This document shows positions 53,022-60,985 of a stretch of 64,000 bases of DNA, piece after piece. This DNA comes from Candidatus Blautia faecipullorum (GTDB lineage Bacteria; Bacillota; Clostridia; Lachnospirales; Lachnospiraceae). The notes beneath the pieces were generated by a model, which was given only the letters and a program-made list of their open reading frames with translations, did no database searches and was not told the origin of the DNA. The stretch's first letter is position 1. Each line of letters opens with the position of its first letter. The translations under genes and the position numbers were made by a program. The stretch covers positions 1 to 64,000 of the forward strand of contig DXEG01000051.1 in assembly GCA_019115125.1 (NCBI GenBank), in the 5' to 3' direction.

Positions 53022-53755
53022 TGGGAAAACTGTTAGAGGTGAAAGATCTGTCGATTTCCTTCGGTGGTATTAAAGCGGTTCAGGATTTGAATTTTCATAT
53101 TGATAAAGGAGAAGTGCTTGCTCTAATCGGGCCGAATGGATCCGGCAAATCGACGACAGTCAATATGATATCAGGTGTTTATATACAAAATAAAGGAACC
53201 ATCACTTTTGACGGAAAGGAAATCCAGCCGAAGATGAGTATTGCCCAGAGGGCTAAAATGGGGATATCAAGGACATTTCAAACTCCAAAACCGTTTGCTC
53301 ATCTTACTGTATACGATAATATCTATACAATCGCACTGCAGCAGAATTCTAAGGCTCAGGCGGCTGAACTGACAGATGAAATTTTAAATCTTACAAAATT
53401 GTATGACCTTCGCGAAACAAAAAGCGGAAAATTATCCATTGAGAAACGCAAATGGATGGATCTTGCGCGTTGTATGGCTACTAAACCTAAAATTATTATG
53501 ATGGATGAGGTTATGGCAGGACTGAACCCCTCGGAGATGGAATCGAGTCTGGATCTGGTTAGGACAATCAATAAGGAAGGGATTACTGTACTGTTTATTG
53601 AACATGTTATGAAAGCCGTAGTATCTGTATGTACGAGAGCGATCGTGCTGAATCAGGGCAAACTGCTTTGTGAAGGGGAACCTAGAGAAGTTTTGAATAA
53701 TCCGGATGTAGTTGCCGCGTATCTGGGAGGTGAATCAAATGTTGCTGGAAATTAA
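53021..53755 (+). CDS. LivG-type ABC ATPase
   Basis: A 244-aa ATPase. Walker A GPNGSGKSTT (about 37-46), Q-loop SRTFQTPKPF, a degenerate signature LSIEKRKWMDLAR where LSGGQ is expected, Walker B IIMMDEVMAGLNPSE and the switch histidine in FIEHVMKAV. The substitution of SGGQ by SIEKR is seen in some LivG proteins and is worth noting. AGGAGG precedes its ATG. Overlaps livF-type by 17 bases. Confidence 0.9.
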   Translation: MGKLLEVKDLSISFGGIKAVQDLNFHIDKGEVLALIGPNGSGKSTTVNMISGVYIQNKGTITFDGKEIQPKMSIAQRAKMGISRTFQTPKPFAHLTVYDNIYTIALQQNSKAQAAELTDEILNLTKLYDLRETKSGKLSIEKRKWMDLARCMATKPKIIMMDEVMAGLNPSEMESSLDLVRTINKEGITVLFIEHVMKAVVSVCTRAIVLNQGKLLCEGEPREVLNNPDVVAAYLGGESNVAGN

Positions 53756-54446
53756 AGATTTATGTGCAGGATACGGCGACCTTCAGGTCCTTTTCAATAT
53801 TTCGATGAAAGTGAACGAGGGGGAGGTTGTGTCTCTGGTCGGCTCAAATGGAGCCGGAAAAACAACACTGCTTCGTATTTTATCCGGATTAGAGCCTGTA
53901 AAATCAGGCAGTATTCTGTATCAGGGACAGGATCTGACCAAAATTAAACCATATGAAAAGGCGGATCATGGAATTGCGCACATTCCACAGGGAAGAGGTA
54001 TTTTAGGAAGCCTGACAGTGAAAGAGAATCTTGTGATGGGAGCGTATCCCAAGGCAGCCCGCGCCGCTATGGATAAAAATATCGAAAAGTCATTTGAAAT
54101 GTTTCCTATTTTGAAAGAACGCCAGAATCAGATGGCCGGTTCTCTAAGCGGTGGAGAACAGCAGATGCTGGCTATAGCAAGAGCTCTTATGATCAGTCCT
54201 AAGCTTTTAATGCTGGATGAACCATCTCTTGGACTTGCGCCCATTGTAGTTAAAGATATGTTTGATATTATTTCAAATGTAGCGAAGCAGGGCGTTAGTA
54301 TTTTGATTGTGGAACAGAACCTGAATCAGGCTTTGTCTGTAGCCGACAGAGGATATGTACTGGAAACAGGACAGATTGTTATGGAGGGGAAAGCGTCGGA
54401 TCTTCTGGCTAATGAGGAAATCCAGGCAGCTTATCTTGGAATATAA
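53739..54446 (+). CDS. LivF-type ABC ATPase
   Basis: A 235-aa ATPase. Walker A GSNGAGKTTLL (about 36-46), LivF hallmark IAHIPQGRGILGSLTVKENL, canonical signature LSGGEQQML, Walker B LLMLDEPSLGLAPIVVK and the EQN switch (VEQNLNQAL). With LivG it powers the importer. The ATG at 53739 follows GGAGGTG within the end of livG-type. The frame is open upstream to 53712 but that has no ribosome site. Confidence 0.93.
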   Translation: MLLEIKDLCAGYGDLQVLFNISMKVNEGEVVSLVGSNGAGKTTLLRILSGLEPVKSGSILYQGQDLTKIKPYEKADHGIAHIPQGRGILGSLTVKENLVMGAYPKAARAAMDKNIEKSFEMFPILKERQNQMAGSLSGGEQQMLAIARALMISPKLLMLDEPSLGLAPIVVKDMFDIISNVAKQGVSILIVEQNLNQALSVADRGYVLETGQIVMEGKASDLLANEEIQAAYLGI

Positions 54447-54483
54447 CAGTGCCGGATAATACGCCGGGGTATGGGGGAATGGT

Positions 54484-55443
54484 ATGAAGAATGAAATACA
54501 GGCGGCAGTGATTGGAGCTGGGATGATCGGTCTTAGCATGTGCGCGCTGCTGACAGGAAATGGAATAAAAACAAAACTGTATGTGCGGAGAGATCCCTTA
54601 AAACGAAAAGAACAATATAAGGGAGTTATGGATGATCTGGCAGAACAGAAACTATTGCCCTCAGACGCAGGTTCAAAATGCAGTTCTTATTTAAAAGTGG
54701 TAACCTCCTATGAGGAGTTGCAGAATGTTGAGGTGGTTTTTGAGTGCGCCTCTGAAGAGCTGGGAATAAAACAAAAGATTTACAGCGATTTGCTGGAACA
54801 TTGTCCATTTCTGAAGGTGATTGCTTCAACCACCTCTGCAATTCCATCAGAAGAGCTGGCGAAAGGAACATGCTCACCGGAAAAAATAGTTGTCGCACAT
54901 CCTTTTTATCCGCCTCATTTGATTCCCTGTGTGGAAGTGATTCCTAACCGGTATACTTCAGATGGCACATTGAACAGTCTTATGGAACTGCTTAGATATT
55001 TAGGCAGGAAACCAGTACTGCTTAAAAGGGATGCCAGAGGATTTGTGGCAAACAGGCTGCAGTACGCTATGCTCAGAGAAGCGGTACATATTGTGGAGGA
55101 AGGGATTGCACGGCCGGAAGATGTAGACGAGATTTTAATGTACAGCTTTGCTCCAAGATATACCTCTATAGGAATTTTTGAGCATTTTGATAATTGCGGG
55201 CTTGATCTGACCGGTAAGATATGTAAAGACCTATATCCGGATTTATCACGCGAAACAGAAGTGCAGGAGCTTGTACAGAAGCATTGCAGAAGCGGTGAAT
55301 ACGGAGTCAAGACCGAAAAAGGAATTTATGATTGGAAGGAAAAGAATATTTCAGAATTTCGGTTCAGAATAAGAGAACCTTATTTGAAATATTTTTCATG
55401 GCGGCTTCCGGAGAAAGAATGTAACTGGGAGGAAACACAATGA
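54484..55443 (+). CDS. 3-hydroxyacid dehydrogenase, L-gulonate 3-dehydrogenase/lambda-crystallin type
   Basis: A 319-aa member of the 3-hydroxyacyl-CoA dehydrogenase superfamily. The NAD motif is VIGAGMIGLSM. The catalytic block VVAHPFYPPHLIPCVEVIP, followed by GFVANRLQYAMLREAVHIVEEGIARPEDVDEI, resembles L-gulonate 3-dehydrogenase/lambda-crystallin and L-carnitine dehydrogenase rather than Hbd. Those enzymes oxidise free 3-hydroxy acids, so this one may act before CoA activation (inference). The distinction from the upstream Hbd explains having two. GGGG-rich sequence, not a strong SD, precedes the ATG. Ends in an ATGA overlap with the VOC gene. Confidence 0.75.
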   Translation: MKNEIQAAVIGAGMIGLSMCALLTGNGIKTKLYVRRDPLKRKEQYKGVMDDLAEQKLLPSDAGSKCSSYLKVVTSYEELQNVEVVFECASEELGIKQKIYSDLLEHCPFLKVIASTTSAIPSEELAKGTCSPEKIVVAHPFYPPHLIPCVEVIPNRYTSDGTLNSLMELLRYLGRKPVLLKRDARGFVANRLQYAMLREAVHIVEEGIARPEDVDEILMYSFAPRYTSIGIFEHFDNCGLDLTGKICKDLYPDLSRETEVQELVQKHCRSGEYGVKTEKGIYDWKEKNISEFRFRIREPYLKYFSWRLPEKECNWEETQ

Positions 55444-55838
55444 AACCAATGAGACTTCATCATGTGGGAATTATACTGCTTTCTATGCAAAAAGCAGAGG
55501 AATTTATGGAACAATTTGGATTGGAAAAAGATTACATGGAATATGTAGAGGCATATCATGCATATTGCCTGTTTACAAAATATGGTGAAAATGAATCCCC
55601 CATTGAATTGATTATCCCGACAGAAGGCGTACTGACAGAATTCAGAAATGGTAAAGGCGGACTGCACCATATTGCTTTTGAGGTGGAGGATGTAGAAAAG
55701 GCACGTCAGGAATTTGAGGAAAAAGGCTTGGAAATGCTGGAAAAAACTGCGGTCCCCGGAGCTGGAGGAATTATTGTAAACTTTTTGAGACCAAGATTCG
55801 GCTTTGGAGTCCTGGTGGAGTTTGTGCAACAGAAATAA
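55440..55838 (+). CDS. VOC-family protein (methylmalonyl-CoA epimerase-like)
   Basis: A 132-aa vicinal-oxygen-chelate protein. Metal ligands are expected in LHHVGIILLSM (His), IELIIPTEG (Glu), GGLHHIAFEVED (His) and VLVEFVQ (Glu). Length and the HHVGI/LHHIAF pair match methylmalonyl-CoA epimerase. If so, it would interconvert the 2-epimers of an acyl-CoA made in this operon. No mutase genes are near. A glyoxalase or other VOC role is possible. It overlaps the previous gene by four bases and lies 22 bp before the first thiolase. Confidence 0.8.
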   Translation: MKPMRLHHVGIILLSMQKAEEFMEQFGLEKDYMEYVEAYHAYCLFTKYGENESPIELIIPTEGVLTEFRNGKGGLHHIAFEVEDVEKARQEFEEKGLEMLEKTAVPGAGGIIVNFLRPRFGFGVLVEFVQQK

Positions 55839-55859
55839 AGAGCAGCAGGAGGTGTTGTT

Positions 55860-57053
55860 ATGAGTGAATTTAAGGATGTAGTGATCGTAAGTGGATGCAG
55901 GACTGCCGTAGGTTCTTATGGAGGAAGCCTGAAGGGGGTTTCCGCTATTGATATGGGAGCCCTGGTTGTGAAAGAAGCCGTAAAAAGGGCGGGTATTCAG
56001 CCGTCTGATGTGGATGAGGTGATTATTGGACAGGTGGGACAGATTGCCGAATGTGGATTTGTGGCCAGAGCGATCAGCCTGAAAGCGGGGATGCCTAAAG
56101 AGACAACCGCATATTCTGTAAACCGCCAATGTGGCTCCAGTCTTCAGGCTATAGCAGATGCGGTTATGGAAATTCAGACGGGCTTTGCCGATGTAGTGGT
56201 TGCCGGCGGTTCGGAGAATATTTCCCAGCTTCCCTATTATGTAAAAGAGGCTCGGTGGGGCGCAAGAATGGGGCATAAGACGTTTGAAGATGGTGTAATC
56301 GACATTCTTACCTGGCCATTGGACGGCAACCATAATGGAGTCACCGCTGAAAATGTAGCAAATACATATCATGTTTCCAGAGAGGAGCAGGATGCCTTTG
56401 CTATGCAGAGTCATCAGAGAGCGTGTGATGCTATTAAGGCGGGGAAATTTAAGGAAGAAATTGTCCCGGTGGAACTGAAGGATCGTAAAGGAAACGTTAT
56501 TATTTTTGATACTGACGAGGGACCGAGAGAGGGACAGACGATGGAAAAACTTGCGAGACTTCGGCCCTGTTTTGTAAAAGACGGAACTGTTACGGCGGGA
56601 AATTCCTCCAGTCTGAACGATGCGGCAGCAGCAGTTGTAGTAATGTCGAGGGAAAAAGCGGAAGAGCTTGGTGTGGTTCCTAAACTTTGTATTAAAGGAT
56701 ATGCTGTGGCCGGGTTCGATGCGGAGCTTATGGGATATTCTCCAAAACTTTCGAGTGAGAAATTAGCCAGACAGTTGGGGGTTGAACTGTGTGACGTTGA
56801 CATGATTGAGATCAATGAAGCGTTTGCCAGTCAGGCGGTAGCTGTTATCAGAGATTTAGGGCTTGATATAAATAAAGTAAACATTTATGGCGGAGGAATT
56901 TCAATAGGGCATCCAATTGGTGCAACAGGATGTATTTTAACCGTAAAAGTGATGTATGAGCTGATGAGAACGGAAAAGAGAAATGCGATGATCAGCATGT
57001 GTATTGGCGGAGGTCAGGGTATTTCTATGTATTTTGAGAAATGTGAGGGATGA
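55860..57053 (+). CDS. Thiolase (acetyl-CoA acetyltransferase) 1
   Basis: A 397-aa thiolase. The nucleophile is Cys91 in VNRQCGSSLQA; His is in GISIGHPIGATGC and the second Cys in MISMCIGGGQG. It opens VVIVSGCRTAVGSYGGSLK. Thiolases cleave 3-oxoacyl-CoA with CoA or condense two acetyl-CoA. AGGAGG precedes the ATG. It overlaps the second thiolase gene region by a few bases, in the same operon as Hbd and a CoA-transferase. Confidence 0.93.
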   Translation: MSEFKDVVIVSGCRTAVGSYGGSLKGVSAIDMGALVVKEAVKRAGIQPSDVDEVIIGQVGQIAECGFVARAISLKAGMPKETTAYSVNRQCGSSLQAIADAVMEIQTGFADVVVAGGSENISQLPYYVKEARWGARMGHKTFEDGVIDILTWPLDGNHNGVTAENVANTYHVSREEQDAFAMQSHQRACDAIKAGKFKEEIVPVELKDRKGNVIIFDTDEGPREGQTMEKLARLRPCFVKDGTVTAGNSSSLNDAAAAVVVMSREKAEELGVVPKLCIKGYAVAGFDAELMGYSPKLSSEKLARQLGVELCDVDMIEINEAFASQAVAVIRDLGLDINKVNIYGGGISIGHPIGATGCILTVKVMYELMRTEKRNAMISMCIGGGQGISMYFEKCEG

Positions 57054-57055
57054 TC

Positions 57056-58240
57056 ATGAAGGAAAGCATTGTAATTATGTCTGGAGCCAGAACGGCTATT
57101 GGAAGTTTTGGAGGCTCTCTGAAAGATCTGGAAGCTACAGATTTAGGGGGGATTGCAATCAAAGAAGCCTTAAAGCGCGCTCAAGTAGCTCCTGAAGATG
57201 TAGATGAAGTAGTAATGGGATGTGTGGGGCAGGCCGCAGAGAACGCATTTATGGCAAGAGTTAGTTCTATAAAAGCAGGAATACCTTATGAGGCCACTGC
57301 TTTAACTGTAAACCGTTTATGTTCATCTGGATTACAGGCCATTGTAACAGCGGCCATGGAAATCGATAATGGATTTTGTGAAATTGCTGTTGCCGGCGGT
57401 GGTGAGAGTATGGATAATATTCCTTATTATCTCCGAAAAGCAAGAAGAGGATACCGGATGGGACATGCGGAGCTGGAAGACGGGCTTGTAACAGCACTTT
57501 CTGATCCGATTACCAGAGACCATATGGGAATTACAGCGGAAAATATAGCAGAGCGCTATCAGATTTCCCGGGAGGATCAGGATGCGTATGCTTTGATGAG
57601 TCAGCAGAGGGCTGCCAAAGCCAGGGATGAGGGCAGATTTAAAGATGAAATTATTCCTGTAGAAGTAAAAGTAAATAAAAAAGAAACAAAGATTTTTGAT
57701 ACGGACGAACATATCAGAGATAATACTACATTAGAAAAGCTCGCAAAACTTCGGCCGGCTTTCAAAAAAGATGGTACGGTAACGGCAGGCAACGCATCAG
57801 GAATTAATGACTGTGGCGCGGCGGTAGTTTTAATGAAGGAAGAAGAGGCAAAGCGCCGTGGACGCAAACCTATTGTCCGTATTGTTGATTTTGCCGCGGC
57901 GGGAGTAGATCCTGCATATATGGGAATTGGTCCGGTTCCTGCTGTACGGAAGCTGCTGAAAAAAACAGGGCTTACATTGGATGATATTGGGCTGATTGAA
58001 TTAAATGAAGCATTTGCAAGCCAATCCCTGGCCTGTATCAGGGAACTTGGGCTGGATATGGAAAAAGTAAATGTGAACGGCAGCGGAATTTCCATGGGAC
58101 ATCCAATTGGCGCTACCGGATGTATTATTACTATAAAATTGATGAATGAAATGGTTCGGCGTCAGGTGAAATATGGAATTGCAACCCTATGCATTGGCGG
58201 GGGCCAGGGTTTAGCGGTGCTTTTTGAGCGGTGTGAGTGA
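57056..58240 (+). CDS. Thiolase (acetyl-CoA acetyltransferase) 2
   Basis: A 394-aa thiolase, paralogue of thiolase 1. Cys89 lies in TVNRLCSSGLQA, with GISMGHPIGATGC and TLCIGGGQG at the C-terminus. Start ATG 57056 or 57050 (overlapping the previous stop); 57056 is placed five bases after AGGGA. The pair diverges in the substrate loop (PYYLRKARRGYRMGHAELEDG here, PYYVKEARWGARMGHKTFEDG in thiolase 1), suggesting two different 3-oxoacyl-CoA substrates, one of them perhaps longer or branched. Confidence 0.93.
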   Translation: MKESIVIMSGARTAIGSFGGSLKDLEATDLGGIAIKEALKRAQVAPEDVDEVVMGCVGQAAENAFMARVSSIKAGIPYEATALTVNRLCSSGLQAIVTAAMEIDNGFCEIAVAGGGESMDNIPYYLRKARRGYRMGHAELEDGLVTALSDPITRDHMGITAENIAERYQISREDQDAYALMSQQRAAKARDEGRFKDEIIPVEVKVNKKETKIFDTDEHIRDNTTLEKLAKLRPAFKKDGTVTAGNASGINDCGAAVVLMKEEEAKRRGRKPIVRIVDFAAAGVDPAYMGIGPVPAVRKLLKKTGLTLDDIGLIELNEAFASQSLACIRELGLDMEKVNVNGSGISMGHPIGATGCIITIKLMNEMVRRQVKYGIATLCIGGGQGLAVLFERCE

Positions 58241-58296
58241 AAGCCTTATGTACAGGATATAAACAGGCCCTGACAGGCCGGGAAAGTGGTGATTAT

Positions 58297-58770
58297 ATGC
58301 GCAGACAAAAATATGTGGAGGATTCCCGCACAGAAAATACCTATCTTATCATGCCAAAGCACATCAACGGGTACGGCAGGCTGTTCGGCGGAGTTCTGAT
58401 GCAGTGGATTGACGAGGTGGCGGGCACCGTGGCCCGCCGCCACGCGGGCAGCATAGTGACCACAGCCTGTGTGGACAACCTGAATTTCAAAGCGGGAGCC
58501 TATCTGGGTAATACGATCGTCCTCATTGGAAAAATGACCTATGTGGGAAAAACCTCCATGGAAGTCAGAGTGGATACTTATGTGGAAGACATGGACGGAA
58601 CCCGGAAGATCATCAACAGAGCCTATGAGGTGCTGGTGGCCATTGATCAGGATAACAACAAGCTGGAGGTTCCTGGGCTGGCCGTGGAGACAGAGTCGGA
58701 AAAGGCCGAATGGATCGGCGGTGAAAAACGTTATGCACTGCGGAAGCAGAGACGCAGAGAAGGATACTGA
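58297..58770 (+). CDS. Acyl-CoA thioesterase (hot-dog fold)
   Basis: A 157-aa thioesterase of the acyl-CoA hydrolase (YciA/BFIT) family with a hot-dog fold: NTYLIMPKHINGYGRLFGGVLMQWIDEVAG, with the catalytic-region Asp/Glu in WIDEVAG, then RVDTYVEDMDG. ATG 58297 gives the family-typical N-terminus; a GTG at 58237 would add 20 residues. Base composition is higher in G+C than the preceding operon, like the surrounding chromosome. It could be the last gene of the catabolic operon or an independent chromosomal gene that now follows it. Confidence 0.85.
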   Translation: MRRQKYVEDSRTENTYLIMPKHINGYGRLFGGVLMQWIDEVAGTVARRHAGSIVTTACVDNLNFKAGAYLGNTIVLIGKMTYVGKTSMEVRVDTYVEDMDGTRKIINRAYEVLVAIDQDNNKLEVPGLAVETESEKAEWIGGEKRYALRKQRRREGY

Positions 58771-58773
58771 CAG

Positions 58774-58795
58774 AGAGGCGCCGGGAGGCGCCTCT
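58774..58795 (+). terminator. Stem-loop after the thioesterase gene
   Basis: AGAGGCGCC (58774-58782) pairs with GGCGCCTCT (58787-58795) across four bases. The tail is ATTCGTATTAT, not a T-run, so termination is probable but not certain. Confidence 0.5.
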
Positions 58796-58885
58796 ATTCG
58801 TATTATAAGAAAGACTTTCGATTTGTTCCAGGACAAATGATCTGACATTGCTGAAATCATAACAAAATTTTCTGTTTTTTTGCTC

Positions 58886-58914
58886 TTGCAGAGTATTTTT
58901 ACCCATGATACTAT
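58886..58914 (+). promoter_or_regulatory. Promoter in the 58.8-59.2 kb gap, with a ten-codon ORF after it
   Basis: TTGCAG (58886-58891), 17-bp spacer, TACTAT (58909-58914) with TG at 58906-58907. GGGAGGA (58941-58947) then precedes a ten-codon ORF (58952-58984, MENVLRDKSL), whose last codons lie in the first 21-bp direct repeat. A leader peptide or chance ORF; function unknown. Confidence 0.4.
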
Positions 58915-58965
58915 AAAAGAAAAGCTGTTCTATTTGCTCTGGGAGGAATTGATGGAGAATGTGCT

Positions 58966-58986
58966 GAGGGATAAGTCCCTTTAGCC
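58966..58986 (+). repeat. 21-bp direct repeat, copy 1
   Basis: Starts GAGGGATAAGTCCC and ends TTTAGCC. It is identical at all 21 positions to 60002-60022, 1036 bp downstream. It contains a small AGGGA-TAAG-TCCCT dyad. Confidence 0.8.
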
Positions 58987-59083
58987 GATGCTGATAAAAG
59001 TATAAAAATTTCTGCTGGTATTTAGGCGGAAAGTGTCGCGGAGGCGGTCAGCATGGCTAAAGCGGACTTTTTGTGTTCAGGTA

Positions 59084-59185
59084 GATAACGAATTTTGCAC
59101 AGAGGACCTTACTTATACAGCCCCTGAAAGATTTTTTGATCTGATTTCTCAAGAATACGAGCCCAATATGGCAGAAAAATTTTAG
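59084..59185 (+). pseudogene. Coding remnant (C-terminal fragment)
   Basis: A 33-residue open stretch (DNEFCTEDLTYTAPERFFDL and on to NMAEKF, then TAG) has normal amino-acid composition but no start codon or ribosome site, and no recognisable protein. It looks like the degraded end of a larger gene. The rest of the 58771-59224 gap holds only the stem-loop, promoter and repeat described. Confidence 0.3.
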
Positions 59186-59224
59186 GTACAAATAATAGAC
59201 TATTAATGTGGAGAAATTTAATTC

Positions 59225-59950
59225 ATGACAAGGCAACAGGTTTTTGATTATGCAAAAATAAAATATGGCACGACTCCGGATTATCCCTGGTGTGATAATA
59301 ATGCTGTCCTGCGTCATTCCGACAACAATAAGTGGTATGGCCTTGTTATGGAGGTTGGACGATATAAGCTGGGGCTTTCTGGTGATGGCATGGTGGATGT
59401 GGTTACGGTGAAATGCGATCCTATGCTGGGAGGTTCCCTGCGAATGCAGGAGGGGTTTCATCCAGCGTATCATATGAACAAGGATAAGTGGCTTACGATC
59501 CGGTTGGACGGCAGCGTGCCGGATGAAGAGATCCGAAGCCTGATTGATTTGAGCTATGAGTTGACAGCAGCGAAGAAAAAACGGATTAATCTGTATCGTG
59601 GAAATGTTGCTGTAGAAAATGTCGGAAAAACTGGCAAAAAAACTAAAACCAGCAGAGAAACCAGTACAGAAAACGAAGAAACCAGCGGAGAAACTAGCAG
59701 AGAAACTAACTCAGAAAGCGAAGAAACTAGCGGAGAAAGTGGTGCAGAAACAAAAAGAGGCAACAAAACAACTACTGAGAGAGTCATCGAAGAAATTAAG
59801 AATAATCCATCCGTCACGCAAAAACAGTTGGCGGAGAGGATTGGGTTATCCTATGCCGGAATTCGTTATGTTATGAAAAAGCTTCAGGAAGAGGGTACAC
59901 TGGAAAGAATCGGCTCCACTAAGAAAGGCCGCTGGATAATAAATGCATAA
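59225..59950 (+). CDS. MmcQ/YjbR-type protein fused to a winged helix through a repeat linker
   Basis: A 241-aa protein. Residues 1-120 are an MmcQ/YjbR domain (YPWCDNNAVLRHSDNNKWYGLVMEVGR and HPAYHMNKDKWLTIRLDG), a fold suspected to bind DNA. Residues about 130-178 are a Ser/Thr/Glu-rich linker built from repeats such as ETSGETSRET. Residues about 180-241 form a winged helix like the one ending RecG-related/AAA_4 proteins (IEEIKNNPSVTQKQLAERIG). The linker DNA is repetitive, and a +1-frame ORF through it encodes Lys/Ala-rich sequence. No strong SD is visible before ATG 59225. The gene lies inside the interval bounded by the 21-bp repeats and may be a mobile or shuffled cassette. Confidence 0.7.
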   Translation: MTRQQVFDYAKIKYGTTPDYPWCDNNAVLRHSDNNKWYGLVMEVGRYKLGLSGDGMVDVVTVKCDPMLGGSLRMQEGFHPAYHMNKDKWLTIRLDGSVPDEEIRSLIDLSYELTAAKKKRINLYRGNVAVENVGKTGKKTKTSRETSTENEETSGETSRETNSESEETSGESGAETKRGNKTTTERVIEEIKNNPSVTQKQLAERIGLSYAGIRYVMKKLQEEGTLERIGSTKKGRWIINA

Positions 59951-60001
59951 CCTTTCGAATTTGGTGGGTTCAATCCATGTCGAGACTGCAGCCTCCAGCA
60001 G

Positions 60002-60022
60002 GAGGGATAAGTCCCTTTAGCC
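60002..60022 (+). repeat. 21-bp direct repeat, copy 2
   Basis: Identical to 58966-58986. The two copies bracket the coding remnant and the MmcQ/YjbR-wHTH gene. Confidence 0.8.
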
Positions 60023-60061
60023 CACTTTTAATATCAATACGAAAACAAAGGAGGAATCTCA

Positions 60062-60523
60062 ATGGCAAAAAGACTGGGGATCATATCAGACACTCACGGC
60101 CTTCTCAGGCCAGAAGTTCTGGAGATACTGAGAACCTGCGATTGTATTCTGCATGGAGGAGATATCAATAAACCGGAAATCCTGGACGAGCTGCGTCCCC
60201 TGGCGGCCATTTACACAGTGCGGGGAAATAATGACAGAGAGTGGGCGGAGGGACTGGCGAAGACCCTGCGCTTTACCATAGAGGGCGTGGAATTTTTTAT
60301 GACTCACAACAAAAAGGATGTGGCATGGGAACTGGGCGGCGCCCAGGTAGTTGTGTTCGGCCATACGCACAAATATTTCCAGGAGATGATAGACGGGCGT
60401 CTCTGGCTGAATCCGGGAAGCTGCGGACGCCGCCGTTTTAATCAGGAAATCACCATGGCGGTGATGACAGTGGAAAATGGTGACTGGAAGGTTGAAAAGA
60501 TTGTAATTTCAGAAGAAAAGTGA
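60062..60523 (+). CDS. Metallophosphoesterase, YfcE/MJ0936 type
   Basis: A 153-aa phosphodiesterase with the complete metallophosphoesterase motif set: ISDTHG (DxH), LHGGDI (GD), VRGNND (GNND), FMTHN and FGHTHK (GHTH). YfcE-like enzymes hydrolyse phosphodiesters with Mn2+ in vitro; the physiological substrate is unknown. GGAGG precedes the ATG. It stands alone or with the small membrane-protein gene downstream, which has its own promoter. Confidence 0.92.
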   Translation: MAKRLGIISDTHGLLRPEVLEILRTCDCILHGGDINKPEILDELRPLAAIYTVRGNNDREWAEGLAKTLRFTIEGVEFFMTHNKKDVAWELGGAQVVVFGHTHKYFQEMIDGRLWLNPGSCGRRRFNQEITMAVMTVENGDWKVEKIVISEEK

Positions 60524-60605
60524 GAGAATTCTGAAAACGAATATTTGTTCTGTGAACAAACTTTCGATTAAATTTGGTTTATCCCGTTTTATTGGACATA
60601 GTTTG

Positions 60606-60664
60606 TGGTATAATAGATTTCAACAGGAAGGAACGTTCAGAAAATACGTTCAGAAAAAATGTTC
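60606..60664 (+). promoter_or_regulatory. Promoter and 13-nt repeats before the small membrane protein gene
   Basis: An extended -10 TGG-TATAAT (60606-60614) is followed by direct repeats of ACGTTCAGAAAA at 60633-60644 and 60646-60657 and a third partial ATGTTCG at 60659. Upstream, TTTGTTC/GAACAAA (60544-60560) is a perfect dyad. GTTC/GAAC motifs recur, possibly a repressor's binding sites. Confidence 0.45.
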
Positions 60665-60684
60665 GATATAAGGGGGATTGCACA

Positions 60685-60957
60685 ATGTGGAGCGGACAGA
60701 GAGGTTACAGAAGTGATAAGATTGTCGCACTGGCGGAGGCGGGGTATTATACAGACCGGGAGTACCGGAAGCCCAGAGGGAAGAAGAAGCTTTCTCGTAT
60801 CATGGCAATGCTTCTGGGTGCAGTGGTTACGCTGGAGCTGCTGGTCATGGGGGCCATGTTCATGAATATAGATTTCCGTTCGGCAGATCATATCACTTTG
60901 ATCCTGGGAGCGGCAGTTCTCTATTTTGGGGTGGTTGCTTTCCTGACAGATAAATAG
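60685..60957 (+). CDS. Small membrane protein, unknown function
   Basis: A 90-aa protein with a basic cytoplasmic N-terminus (KPRGKKKLSRIM near 42-53) and two predicted transmembrane helices (about 54-71 and 75-90) joined by a short loop. No recognised family. The ATG at 60685 is seven bases after AAGGGGG. It sits 28 bp before the WYL regulator and is probably cotranscribed with it, so the regulator may respond to a state connected with this protein. Confidence 0.65.
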   Translation: MWSGQRGYRSDKIVALAEAGYYTDREYRKPRGKKKLSRIMAMLLGAVVTLELLVMGAMFMNIDFRSADHITLILGAAVLYFGVVAFLTDK

Positions 60958-60985
60958 ACGGCAAAAGCGCAGAAGGAGTACCGTT

